The translations under genes and the position numbers were made by a program. Of a stretch of DNA of 64,000 bases, positions 1 to 9,170 are shown in pieces. The stretch's first letter is position 1. Every line of letters begins with the position of its first letter. This stretch comes from Blakeslea trispora. Lineage: Eukaryota; Mucoromycota; Mucoromycetes; Mucorales; Choanephoraceae. The notes under the pieces were generated by a model that was not told the DNA's origin, ran no database searches, and saw nothing but the letters and a program-made list of their open reading frames with translations. The stretch lies in assembly GCA_025331445.1 (NCBI GenBank), contig JAIWNE010000036.1:62001-126000 (forward strand), given 5' to 3'.

Positions 1-390
1 CTTTTATGTATCGATCCTGGTCAAACTATTGAGCTTACAGCTACTGTTCAGTTGAGATCGTACCTCTATTACCTTTGATCGATCTTCTTTTTTCTATTGC
101 CATCGTTTAAAAGAAATTGAATAATAGAATAGGGTGTCCTAGAAAGTTTTAGAAATTCTATAAAAGGCAATATCTCTTTCACTCAGCCAGGATGTACAGT
201 GCTTCCAACAAGCAATGTCGCAGCCAATCAAAATCGATGTCGCAGGCCAATCAAAATTAATTTCATATTTTCGGAAATAGAAATCGTTATTTTTAGAAAC
301 CATGTCGCCTGCTTAGAAATCATGTCGTGAAGAGTGGTTTTTTTTTCTTCATCAATACTTTACAATTTAACATGAATACAATATTTTTAT

Positions 391-1656
391 ATGAAGATGG
401 GCATGGAAGGGTTGTTGATGAGAATGGCGGGCCCTGAGCCTATGGACTACATTGTTGATCAGAATGAATTTATTGTTGAGACAATTGCTACACATACTGA
501 GTACTTGAAAACTACGGCCTCCAGTGAATCATCTCTGACTTGCCCAATGTTGACAGAAAAGACAAAAGACAAAGATATTTGTATGAAGGAAGCAAACACG
601 AAACAAGATTATGTGCGTTATACTGTTCAGGATAAAGCTAGGTTTTTTGATCTGAAGATCGAAAAGTGCATGAGTGCGTCAGCTGCAGCGAAGCAGTTGG
701 GTATTCACATTCGAACAGCGCAGAGATGGGTTAACCAGTATAATGTGTGTCCTGATAGTATTTTTGAGAGTTGTAAAAAAGTAGGTCGTAAGTGCATCTT
801 AACTGAAGAGCATAAAACGACTGTTATCAACTTCATTGATGCTAATCCCTCTGCTACTGTTGTTGAAGTGACCGAGCATTTATCAACGCAATTTCATGAT
901 CTTAAAGTCTCACGCAGCACTGTCTATAACTTTATGAGAAGTGAATGTAGCCTTTCGTTGAAGAAAGCAGATTTTCATTCTATTGAGAGAAACAGTTCGG
1001 CAAAGATTGAGGAACGACACGATTGGGTTTGCAAATGGGAGAATACCGACATGAATTTCCTGACAAATTGCGTGTTTCTTGACGAGTCTGCGTTTGATAT
1101 TAATATGAAACGCTCACGAGCTTGGTCCAAAAAAGGTTCTCGTGCCATTGTTACCAGACCCACTACGAGAGCAAATACAACGTCTATATTGGGCGCTATC
1201 TCCGCTTCAGGTTTGATTGCAGTTGGCGTGAAAAAACCAAGACCTGTTAAGAAGAGAAAAGCTGATGGATATATAAGCTCAGGAACTGTCACAGGCCACT
1301 ACATCAGTTTCTTAAAAACGACTCTCGATGAAATGGACAAGCATTTGCATATGAAAGGCCATTATATAGTCATGGATAATGCACCCATTCACACGCACGA
1401 AAACATAAAGAAGTATATAGAATATCGAGGATACAAATGTGTGTATCTTCCTACTTACTCTCCTAAGCTTAACCCAATAGAACAATTCTGGGCAGTGGCA
1501 AAGAGTAAGGTTAAGCGCCATAGGTTTTTGCAGGAAGACACTTTATCAAAAAGAATTACAGAAGCCTGCAACAGTGTGGAAAAAGGTCACTTCAAAGGCT
1601 TTGTTTCGCATTCTTACAAGTGCTGGGATAAATGTCGAAACAAGGAGCCTATGTAA
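391..1656 (+). CDS. Tc1/mariner-IS630 transposase, left copy (DD34E)
   Basis: A 421-residue single-exon transposase expected to cut and paste the element in the nucleus. A helix-turn-helix region lies around residues 98-120 (AAAKQLGIHIRTAQRWV). The DDE_3-type catalytic domain shows the first Asp in VFLDES, the second in VMDNAPIH and the Glu in LNPIEQFW. Thirty-four residues lie between the second Asp and the Glu, giving DD34E as in Tc1-type enzymes. ATG at 391 lies 195 bp inside the element, just after an A/T-rich leader. The stop TAA overlaps a following ATG (TAATG). The reading frame is intact and its protein is identical to the copy at 6087-7352, so activity is plausible but not shown. Confidence 0.93.
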   Translation: MKMGMEGLLMRMAGPEPMDYIVDQNEFIVETIATHTEYLKTTASSESSLTCPMLTEKTKDKDICMKEANTKQDYVRYTVQDKARFFDLKIEKCMSASAAAKQLGIHIRTAQRWVNQYNVCPDSIFESCKKVGRKCILTEEHKTTVINFIDANPSATVVEVTEHLSTQFHDLKVSRSTVYNFMRSECSLSLKKADFHSIERNSSAKIEERHDWVCKWENTDMNFLTNCVFLDESAFDINMKRSRAWSKKGSRAIVTRPTTRANTTSILGAISASGLIAVGVKKPRPVKKRKADGYISSGTVTGHYISFLKTTLDEMDKHLHMKGHYIVMDNAPIHTHENIKKYIEYRGYKCVYLPTYSPKLNPIEQFWAVAKSKVKRHRFLQEDTLSKRITEACNSVEKGHFKGFVSHSYKCWDKCRNKEPM

Positions 1657-1888
1657 TGGCATCGACAACCACACCAGAAGCCAATAATACAGCGATTAAG
1701 AAAAAGGTAAGCTACAATCAGATCAGCAACAAACAATTTTAACTTTATTATATATTTTTTTTATGTAGGTCATACAACATTGGCAAGTATTTTTAAGAGG
1801 ACCAAGTGTAGGACACTTCAGAAAAGATATAGAACACTTCAGAATAGATATAGGACACTTCAGAATAGATGTAGGACACCTAGAATAG
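1656..1888 (+). CDS. Small spliced ORF overlapping the transposase stop, reading into the minisatellite
   Basis: ATG at 1656 shares its A with the transposase TAA. Seventeen codons (MASTTTPEANNTAIKKK) end at a consensus donor GTAAGC at 1707. A T-rich stretch and TAG acceptor end at 1768. The second exon (1769-1888, phase 0) encodes VIQHWQVFLRGPSVGHF, then two to three seven-residue repeats of the type GHFRIDI encoded by 21-bp minisatellite units, until a 20-bp unit shifts to a stop. A 56-residue product is predicted. The function is unknown and no family is recognised. Expression could use termination-reinitiation. It may instead be a splice-competent 3' UTR. Confidence 0.35.
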
Positions 1889-2682
1889 ATATAGGACACC
1901 TAGAATAGATATAGGACACCTAGAAAAGATATAGGACACTTCAGAATAGATATAGGACACTTCAGAATAGATGTAGGACACTTCAGAATAGATGTAGGAC
2001 ACGTCAGAATAGATATAGGACACCTAGAAAAGATATAGGACACCTAGAATAGATATAGGACACCTAGAAAAGATATAGGACACCTAGAATAGATATAGGA
2101 CACCTAGAAAAGATATAGGACACCTAGAATAGATATAGGACACCTAGAAAAGATATAGGACACTTCAGAAAAGATATAGGACACTTCAGAATAGATATAG
2201 GACACTTCAGAATAGATGTAGGACACCTAGAATAGATATAGGACACCTAGAAAAGATATAGGACACTTCAGAAAAGATATAGGACACCTAGAAAAGATAT
2301 AGGACACCTAGAAAAGATATAGGACACGTCAGAAAAGATATAGGACACCTAGAATAGATATAGGACACCTAGAAAAGATGTAGGACACCTAGAAAAGATA
2401 TAGGACACTTCAGAATAGATGTAGGACACGTCAGAAAAGATATAGGACACCTAGAAAAGATATATAGGACACTTCAGAATAGATGTAGGACACGTCAGAA
2501 TAGATATAGGACACGTCAGAATAGATATAGGACACCTAGAAAAGATATAGGACACGTCAGAAAAGATATAGGACACTTCGGAATAGATATAGGACACTTC
2601 AGAAAAGATGTAGGACACCTAGAATAGATATAAGACACCTAGAATAGATATAGGACACTTCAGAATAGATATAGGACACTTC
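1806..2682 (+). repeat. Minisatellite of 20/21-bp units, left array
   Basis: About 42 tandem units. Three core variants occur: GGACACCTAGA (20-bp unit), GGACACTTCAGA and GGACACGTCAGA (21-bp units). Each is followed by AAAGAT or ATAGAT and then AT or GT. Units are nearly free of other substitutions, so the array is a mosaic of discrete variants, not a gradually decayed repeat. Confidence 0.95.
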
Positions 2683-2759
2683 AACTGCGCGCAAATGATG
2701 GGAGAAATCTGGCAGTTCATGTTCATAGCATCGTGAACAGTTATTTTTTTTATACATAC

Positions 2760-3269
2760 TTGCCATGCATAATAAGTAGACATCGCTCTCATTCAAATAA
2801 CAAATGTCAGTCGCTGGACAATTGAAATTGATGCTATTGACCAATCAAAATTAATTTTGTATTTTCTCGATTGTTTTTTAGTTGCTTGGAAATAAGCAAT
2901 TCGTGTGATCTCTTATTGTTTTCTCTTTTTTGGCGTTTTATACGGAGTATCAAATAAGCCTTTGGAAATGAAAATGTTAAATATAGCTAAAATTTGTTTA
3001 AATGTACTGACCAAAATGTTGGTATTGAGATAATCGATATAAGTAAAGTGGAGAAATAGATAATTTGAAATAGAATTAAAAAGAGAGGAAAACAAGATGT
3101 GGGATAAAGTGGGTTACTGTGGTTTTATGGTTTTTGAGGTAAGTGGTGTAGCATCGCACAATTACTATGTTATGCTATTGTAATAAGACAGTCATACCAA
3201 AGGTTTTTACCAAAATCAGTGCACCACAGAACACCTTCAATAAGAACTGTTGAGCTTTAATTCCGTTCC
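2760..3269. other. Inner left spacer with a diverged copy of the element terminus
   Basis: Positions about 2817-2900 resemble the subterminal sequence at 212-310, sharing the core CCAATCAAAATTAATTT followed by GTATTTTC versus CATATTTTC. The rest is A/T-rich with no convincing gene. The inverted similarity to 4880-4983 is imperfect here. Confidence 0.5.
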
Positions 3270-4723
3270 ATGGCGTTTTATACGCCATGGATTTGGTGCC
3301 TCCGGTCAGCAAAAGTTTTTTCTCTTTCCTTTTTTTTCAGTTGTAATTCTCTTGCCTTGAAAATGTTAACTTTAGGCCAAGCTTCCTGCCTTGTCCTTGG
3401 ATACAAACCCAATGATCCAGAAGAGAGAAAAAAGGCAAAAGAACATCTAGAAAAAAGTGGCTTAATTGCAGTACACATACGTAATCACGATCCTTTTCAA
3501 CCGATGGCCATTGGTATCAGTGTACACGAGCGAGATCCCTTCAAATTCATAAGTTATCCCGATTCTCCAACAATGTCACCCACAGATTTACCTGATAACA
3601 TTGATGATCACGATGGCAACGACAACAACGGCAATAACGACGATAGCAACAACAATGACAGCGACGATAGCAACAGCAGCATCTATAAAAATAATAATAG
3701 CAACAACAGTAACAAAGAAAGTTCTAAAAAACGGAAGCTTGATGACACGGTTATACCATTCTGCAAGGATCGTCTGCTGAACCTTATGAAAGATATTGCC
3801 ACCGATGAAAATCCTTTGAACGACAATTGTTATTCCAAACAATTCCTAACTGCAGAAGATCAATACCAACTAATGTGCAGTGTGTTCCCGCGTCTTAAAA
3901 ATCATTGTACCGTAAATCAACTTCAATATTGGATTGGACAGGCAAAGATCTGGGGAAAATCAGGACGCTCACGAAAAAATCAGCGAAAACCTGGACGAAA
4001 CTTATGGGTGGTTGATGAACAGCTAAGGGGTAAAAACACTTCACTAAATCTTGGGTTTCCATATTTTAACAATCTATTCTGTAGCGTTCGTAACGGATAC
4101 TTCCGACTCGGTCAAGGCATACTGGAAATATTTACAAAATGATACCAAATACATAACAATTGGATACGCACGTAAATCGCCAACTGACGAAACAAAAGAA
4201 TCACGAATACGTTTATTACAGTTAATGGTGAACAAACTATACTTCCGCGGAAAGTGCGAAGAAGTATTTGTGAGCCCAATTTGCAAAGCAGACCAACCAA
4301 TATTAGAAAGAGACTCGCCAAAGCAGGATGATTTACTGCTGCATTTAAAAGGATCCCATGGCGATATCTCAGGTACATCAAGGTTCAGTATAATAGTTAT
4401 AATAACTGAAGATTTTTCTATAGATTTAGTTGCACGCGTCCATTTCAGCCAAAAACTTTTCCGCCTTGTCATCATTGACTACGCCGGGCTTTCAACGTCA
4501 CCAAATGATATTAGGATTTTTTTGGAGTAAGTCGAAAAGAATACTGATTGCAGCAAGTTTTTTTATGCTAATTAATTTGAATACTAGACAATGCAGCAAT
4601 ATCAAAGAAGTTGTTGTAGACCATGGCTCTTCGTTTGAGATCTTATCACGTTTTGATCTTTTGAAGAATATGAAGCTGGAAAAATTTAAATGTCGACATG
4701 CCAACGTTAAACGATCAAAGTAA
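3270..4723 (+). CDS. Four-exon cargo gene inside the element, unknown; weakly serine-recombinase-like
   Basis: Exons 3270-4029, 4085-4372, 4424-4526 and 4588-4723 join in frame through canonical GT-AG introns of 55, 51 and 61 nt. They give 429 codons including the stop; an in-frame ATG at 3363 could be the true start. Features: an Asp/Asn-rich low-complexity tract (about residues 108-150), a basic KKRKL patch, a Lys/Arg-rich segment (SGRSRKNQRKPGR), then ITIGYARKSP (about residues 277-286) and later IIDYAGLSTSPNDI. The YARKS stretch recalls the catalytic N-terminus of serine recombinases, and IDYAGLS might occupy the place of their DRLSR motif, but I cannot confirm homology. Alternatives are an orphan mucoralean family captured as cargo. 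The coding frame is intact. Confidence 0.55.
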
Positions 4724-5060
4724 TTTTTTTTTTCGTGCTAATGGTTTGTCTAATAAAAAACGAAAAAGAAGTTGTTTATTGCAAGTTTATTTTCCCTTTT
4801 TTTTTTAAAAAAAAATAAAGTGCTTACGCCGCAGTAATCCAATTTGATATTGTAATGACATGTTGATCTTTGGGAAATTTGAAAAGAATACAATTAGGTC
4901 GCTCTCATTGAAAAGATGACGTATGTTATTTTGAATGAGAACGACCATTTTTCGATGCAATGGCTACTTATCATCCATAGCGTGTATGTATAAAAAAAAA
5001 TAACTGTTCACGATGCTATGAACATGAACTGCCAGATTTCTCCCATCATTTGCGCGCAGT

Positions 5061-5937
5061 TGAAGTGTCCTATATCTATTCTGAAGTGTCCTATATCTAT
5101 TCTAGGTGTCTTATATCTATTCTAGGTGTCCTATATTTATTCTGAAGTGTCCTATATCTTTTCTAGGTGTCCTACATCTTTTCTAGGTGTCCTACATCTT
5201 TTCTAGGTGTCCTATATCTTTTCTAGGTGTCCTATATCTTTTCTGAAGTGTCCTATATCTTTTCTAGGTGTCCTATATCTTTTCTGACGTGTCCTACATC
5301 TATTCTGAAGTGTCCTATATCTATTCTAGGTGTCCTACATCTTTTCTGAAGTGTCCTACATCTATTCTGAAGTGTCCTACATCTTTTCTGAAGTGTCCTA
5401 CATCTATTCTGAAGTGTCCTATATCTATTCTGAAGTGTCCTATATCTTTTCTAGGTGTCCTATATCTATTCCGAAGTGTCCTATATCTTTTCTAGGTGTC
5501 CTATATCTTTTCTGAAGTGTCCTACATCTATTCTGAAGTGTCCTATATCTTTTCTAGGTGTCCTATATCTTTTCTAGGTGTCCTATATCTTTTCTGAAGT
5601 GTCCTATATCTTTTCTAGGTGTCCTATATCTTTTCTAGGTGTCCTACATCTATTCTGAAGTGTCCTACATCTATTCTGAAGTGTCCTATATCTATTCTGA
5701 AGTGTCCTATATCTTTTCTAGGTGTCCTATATCTATTCTAGGTGTCCTATATCTATTCTAGGTGTCCTACATCTATTCTGAAGTGTCCTATATCTATTCT
5801 GAAGTGTTCTATATCTTTTCTAGGTGTCCTATATCTATTCTAGGTGTCCTATATCTATTCTAGGTGTCCTACATCTATTCTGAAGTGTCCTATATCTATT
5901 CTGAAGTGTTCTATATCTTTTCTGAAGTGTCCTACAC
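5061..5937 (-). repeat. Minisatellite of 20/21-bp units, right array
   Basis: Reverse complement of the left array in unit type and total length, but not in unit order. Starting from the outer end, a five-unit block of about 102 bp containing the rare variant GAACAC appears twice here and once in the left array. That indicates a block duplication in one arm, offset by other changes further in. Confidence 0.95.
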
Positions 5938-6087
5938 TTGGTCCTCTTAAAAATACTTGCCAATGTTGTATGACCTACATAAAAAAAATATATAATAAAG
6001 TTAAAATTGTTTGTTGCTGATCTGATTGTAGCTTACCTTTTTCTTAATCGCTGTATTATTGGCTTCTGGTGTGGTTGTCGATGCCAT
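5855..6087 (-). CDS. Small spliced ORF overlapping the transposase stop, right copy
   Basis: Mirror of 1656-1888 at the same offsets: first exon 6087-6037, intron 6036-5975, second exon 5974-5855. The first units of the right array match the left array up to the stop codon, so the predicted peptide is the same. No function is assigned. Confidence 0.33.
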
Positions 6088-7548
6088 TACATAGGCTCCT
6101 TGTTTCGACATTTATCCCAGCACTTGTAAGAATGCGAAACAAAGCCTTTGAAGTGACCTTTTTCCACACTGTTGCAGGCTTCTGTAATTCTTTTTGATAA
6201 AGTGTCTTCCTGCAAAAACCTATGGCGCTTAACCTTACTCTTTGCCACTGCCCAGAATTGTTCTATTGGGTTAAGCTTAGGAGAGTAAGTAGGAAGATAC
6301 ACACATTTGTATCCTCGATATTCTATATACTTCTTTATGTTTTCGTGCGTGTGAATGGGTGCATTATCCATGACTATATAATGGCCTTTCATATGCAAAT
6401 GCTTGTCCATTTCATCGAGAGTCGTTTTTAAGAAACTGATGTAGTGGCCTGTGACAGTTCCTGAGCTTATATATCCATCAGCTTTTCTCTTCTTAACAGG
6501 TCTTGGTTTTTTCACGCCAACTGCAATCAAACCTGAAGCGGAGATAGCGCCCAATATAGACGTTGTATTTGCTCTCGTAGTGGGTCTGGTAACAATGGCA
6601 CGAGAACCTTTTTTGGACCAAGCTCGTGAGCGTTTCATATTAATATCAAACGCAGACTCGTCAAGAAACACGCAATTTGTCAGGAAATTCATGTCGGTAT
6701 TCTCCCATTTGCAAACCCAATCGTGTCGTTCCTCAATCTTTGCCGAACTGTTTCTCTCAATAGAATGAAAATCTGCTTTCTTCAACGAAAGGCTACATTC
6801 ACTTCTCATAAAGTTATAGACAGTGCTGCGTGAGACTTTAAGATCATGAAATTGCGTTGATAAATGCTCGGTCACTTCAACAACAGTAGCAGAGGGATTA
6901 GCATCAATGAAGTTGATAACAGTCGTTTTATGCTCTTCAGTTAAGATGCACTTACGACCTACTTTTTTACAACTCTCAAAAATACTATCAGGACACACAT
7001 TATACTGGTTAACCCATCTCTGCGCTGTTCGAATGTGAATACCCAACTGCTTCGCTGCAGCTGACGCACTCATGCACTTTTCGATCTTCAGATCAAAAAA
7101 CCTAGCTTTATCCTGAACAGTATAACGCACATAATCTTGTTTCGTGTTTGCTTCCTTCATACAAATATCTTTGTCTTTTGTCTTTTCTGTCAACATTGGG
7201 CAAGTCAGAGATGATTCACTGGAGGCCGTAGTTTTCAAGTACTCAGTATGTGTAGCAATTGTCTCAACAATAAATTCATTCTGATCAACAATGTAGTCCA
7301 TAGGCTCAGGGCCCGCCATTCTCATCAACAACCCTTCCATGCCCATCTTCATATAAAAATATTGTATTCATGTTAAATTGTAAAGTATTGATGAAGAAAA
7401 AAAAACCACTCTTCACGACATGATTTCTAAGCAGGCGACATGGTTTCTAAAAATAACGATTTCTATTTCCGAAAATATGAAATTAATTTTGATTGGCCTG
7501 CGACATCGATTTTGATTGGCTGCGACATTGCTTGTTGGAAGCACTGTA

Positions 7549-8340
7549 GTTCTCCCTCTTTTTTGTCTTGCTTTGTTTTAACAGTCCCCACTTCAAACTC
7601 ATCTAGCATAATGTCTAACTTGATTGTGCGTTTCCCTGCTTTGTAAGCATTATTCTTGCTGTCGTCGAAATAGCCTTTTGCTTATCAGTTTTATTGATTG
7701 AATAAAAATATAATGAAAACAAAATACAAAGAGAACCGACCCGATTGGTTTTTGTTCTTTGAGAGTGTCTGCATGTGTTTTGTTTCTTGTAGAAATTGAA
7801 ACAAGAGTTTCTATAGAATAGCATTATAGCTATCATTTGTATGTTCTGGATGAGTTACTACATGTCACAGCCATCTGTCTTTTGTTATTAAATTAGTCTA
7901 CTTGTCTTGCATGATCGATTCACCCTCCTCATTCCTTTTGTTTTCATAGCACTTGTCTTGATGAAGAATGCTGATGAGTAGTTGATTAACATTCTGTCTA
8001 TTGAGAACCATAGCAGCTTCACTTTAGTTGCTTTATGCAGTAATCATCTACCGAGGTTGATTTTATTTTATATGATGGCATCACCTTTATGACTTATTTA
8101 GCTTTGGGTGTACCCGTATTGTTATGCTTGAGACTTGAATGTGCCCAGAGCACCACCAAGTTTCACAAACCGCAAATCAAGATATCCAAACTCAAAGCCC
8201 ACAATCAGTTGTATCCCGGAAGAGGGTAACGATACAGTACAGTGATCAAGTACATGAAGAAAATGTCAGCCGTTATATAAAAACGGTTTCGCTTTCTTTT
8301 GATGGGAATAGCGATAACTAAAATCCATTCATACTCGAGT
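7549..8340. other. Non-coding region right of the composite element
   Basis: No convincing gene. A 60-codon ORF at 8139-8321 (+) is open but has no recognisable domain, and could be chance or a leftover terminal exon. No sequence here is obviously continuous with the left flank (1-194). Confidence 0.5.
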
Positions 8341-8344
8341 ATAC

Positions 8345-8602
8345 ACATTGTACAAAAAATAAGATAAAATTTTCCTTCCCCACAAAGGTGGGTCCAACTA
8401 GATATTAGTTGACTACTCATTCAATTATGTGTATGCTTTTAAAAGCAGTAAAAAGTTCAAAAGTAAATCCAGACAATTTCTAATGAATATTTGAGCATTT
8501 CAAGACATTTGGTAGTAGTTTAATGGTGCTTGGTAGGTCAAAACCAATGAAGATGGTAATTTGGATTTTGAAAATTTTATCTTATTTTTTGCAATCCCAC
8601 TG
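8345..8602. mobile_element. MITE, family A copy 1 (TA-flanked, CAGTGGG-type ends)
   Basis: The right end reads GCAATCCCACTG|TA. Its reverse complement, CAGTGGGATTGCAAAAAATA, continues AGATAAAATTTTC and matches the left inner sequence ACAAAAAATAAGATAAAATT at about 8351. The left outermost bases are degraded (TACACATTG). Length is about 258 bp, flanked by TA at 8343-8344 and 8603-8604. There is no ORF, so it is non-autonomous. The same ends occur at 37028-37113. Confidence 0.65.
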
Positions 8603-8604
8603 TA

Positions 8605-8761
8605 CAGTAGTCGCTCGGTTTAAGAGTTGTTTGATATAAGAGTATATGATATAAAAGCAATTCTTTGAACCTATATTGCTTCAAGTGCTAAAATTCCATT
8701 CAATTCAAGAGTATATGGCATTTCTTAAGAATAGCAGCACTCTTAAATAAAGCAACTATTG
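8605..8761. mobile_element. MITE, pogo/mariner-like, abutting family A copy 1
   Basis: The left end CAGTAGTCGCTCGGTTTAAG and the reverse complement of the right end CAATAGTTGCTTTATTTAAG form imperfect ~25-bp terminal inverted repeats, both followed by AGT. TA occurs at 8603-8604 and 8762-8763. It is 157 bp, with no coding capacity. It shares the left TA with the neighbouring MITE, so one inserted at the edge of the other. Confidence 0.6.
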
Positions 8762-9170
8762 TACACATGCCACAGTTTAACTATGTCTTGCATTTCACAA
8801 AAAATAAAAAAGAAGCATATTATATTCTAGGTTTGAATCAACATAGCAGAAAGAAAAGAAAAAATCTTTGAAGTTTCAAGCTTAGTTGCATGTTGCACGT
8901 TTTGTTCTCTGTTTTGGCTCTGTTGTTTACCATCTGTGCAGTCGACAATTGCTTTACGTTCAAATGCTTTTCCTTTTTTTTAAAAAATCTATTTGCCTAG
9001 AGACGAATTACCGAAAACCGAACTAGTTTGATTTGAACGGAAATCCAAAAAAATGTTAATATAATGAAACCTTGCCATGCATTTGTCCAGTTAAATGATC
9101 ATTTTATTATTGCTTGACATAATGATGTATCTTACTTTTCTTTTCTCTCTGTTTTTCATCGCTTTAAACA
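8762..9170. other. Upstream region of the aquaporin gene
   Basis: A/T-rich non-coding DNA. A CT-rich tract (about 9138-9160) precedes the aquaporin ATG, a common arrangement in fungal core promoters. No specific operator is seen. Confidence 0.4.

Larger units (their letters stand above)
197..2759 (+). repeat. Left arm of the giant inverted repeat
   Basis: This arm pairs with 4984-7546. The first ~90 bp contain two subterminal tandem copies of a motif with core CCAATCAAAAT, at about 212-259, which are plausible transposase-binding sites. The arm then carries the transposase, the small ORF, the minisatellite and about 78 bp of unique sequence ending near 2759. Beyond that the inverted similarity continues only imperfectly. 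Confidence 0.85.
197..7546. mobile_element. Composite giant-inverted-repeat Tc1/mariner-type element
   Basis: The left end begins TA|CAGTGCTTCC (TA at 195-196) and the right end is the exact reverse complement, GGAAGCACTG|TA (TA at 7547-7548), as expected for TA-targeting Tc1/mariner elements. The sequence from 197 to 1888 is repeated in reverse complement at 5855-7546 with a constant coordinate sum of 7743, so the two arms show no net indel there. Each arm contains a transposase ORF, a short second ORF and a minisatellite. The middle (about 2760-4983) holds a spliced cargo gene. At 7350 bp it is far longer than ordinary mariner elements (1.3-2.5 kb). Arm identity suggests recent formation or continuing gene conversion; that part is inference. 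Confidence 0.85.
4984..7546 (-). repeat. Right arm of the giant inverted repeat
   Basis: Reverse-complement partner of 197-2759. Coordinates sum to 7743 through the transposase and small ORF, and to 7744 at the inner edge of the minisatellite (2681 pairs with 5063). Total array length therefore differs by only about 1 nt although variant order differs. Confidence 0.85.

Noticed and set aside
130..150. GGGTGTCCTAGAAAG outside the left end of the composite element, similar to a minisatellite unit
   Set aside because: Only about 10 bases match, it lies outside the TA-flanked terminus, and no array is present.
975..1521. Antisense ORFs in the transposase (and their mirrors at 6222-6768)
   Set aside because: Shadow frames of the DD34E transposase with no domain resemblance.
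5268..5515. ORFs encoding repeated SYIFSEVSYIYS peptides
   Set aside because: Pure translation of the minisatellite in two frames; no start context or neighbouring exon supports them.
1806..5937. Tandem arrays that could suggest a CRISPR array or satellite centromere
   Set aside because: Units are contiguous 20/21-bp repeats without unique spacers and lie symmetrically inside a transposable element, so a minisatellite is the right description.
8139..8321. 60-codon ORF as a real gene
   Set aside because: No domain, no splice partners and no coding signal beyond an open frame; left as an unassigned ORF.
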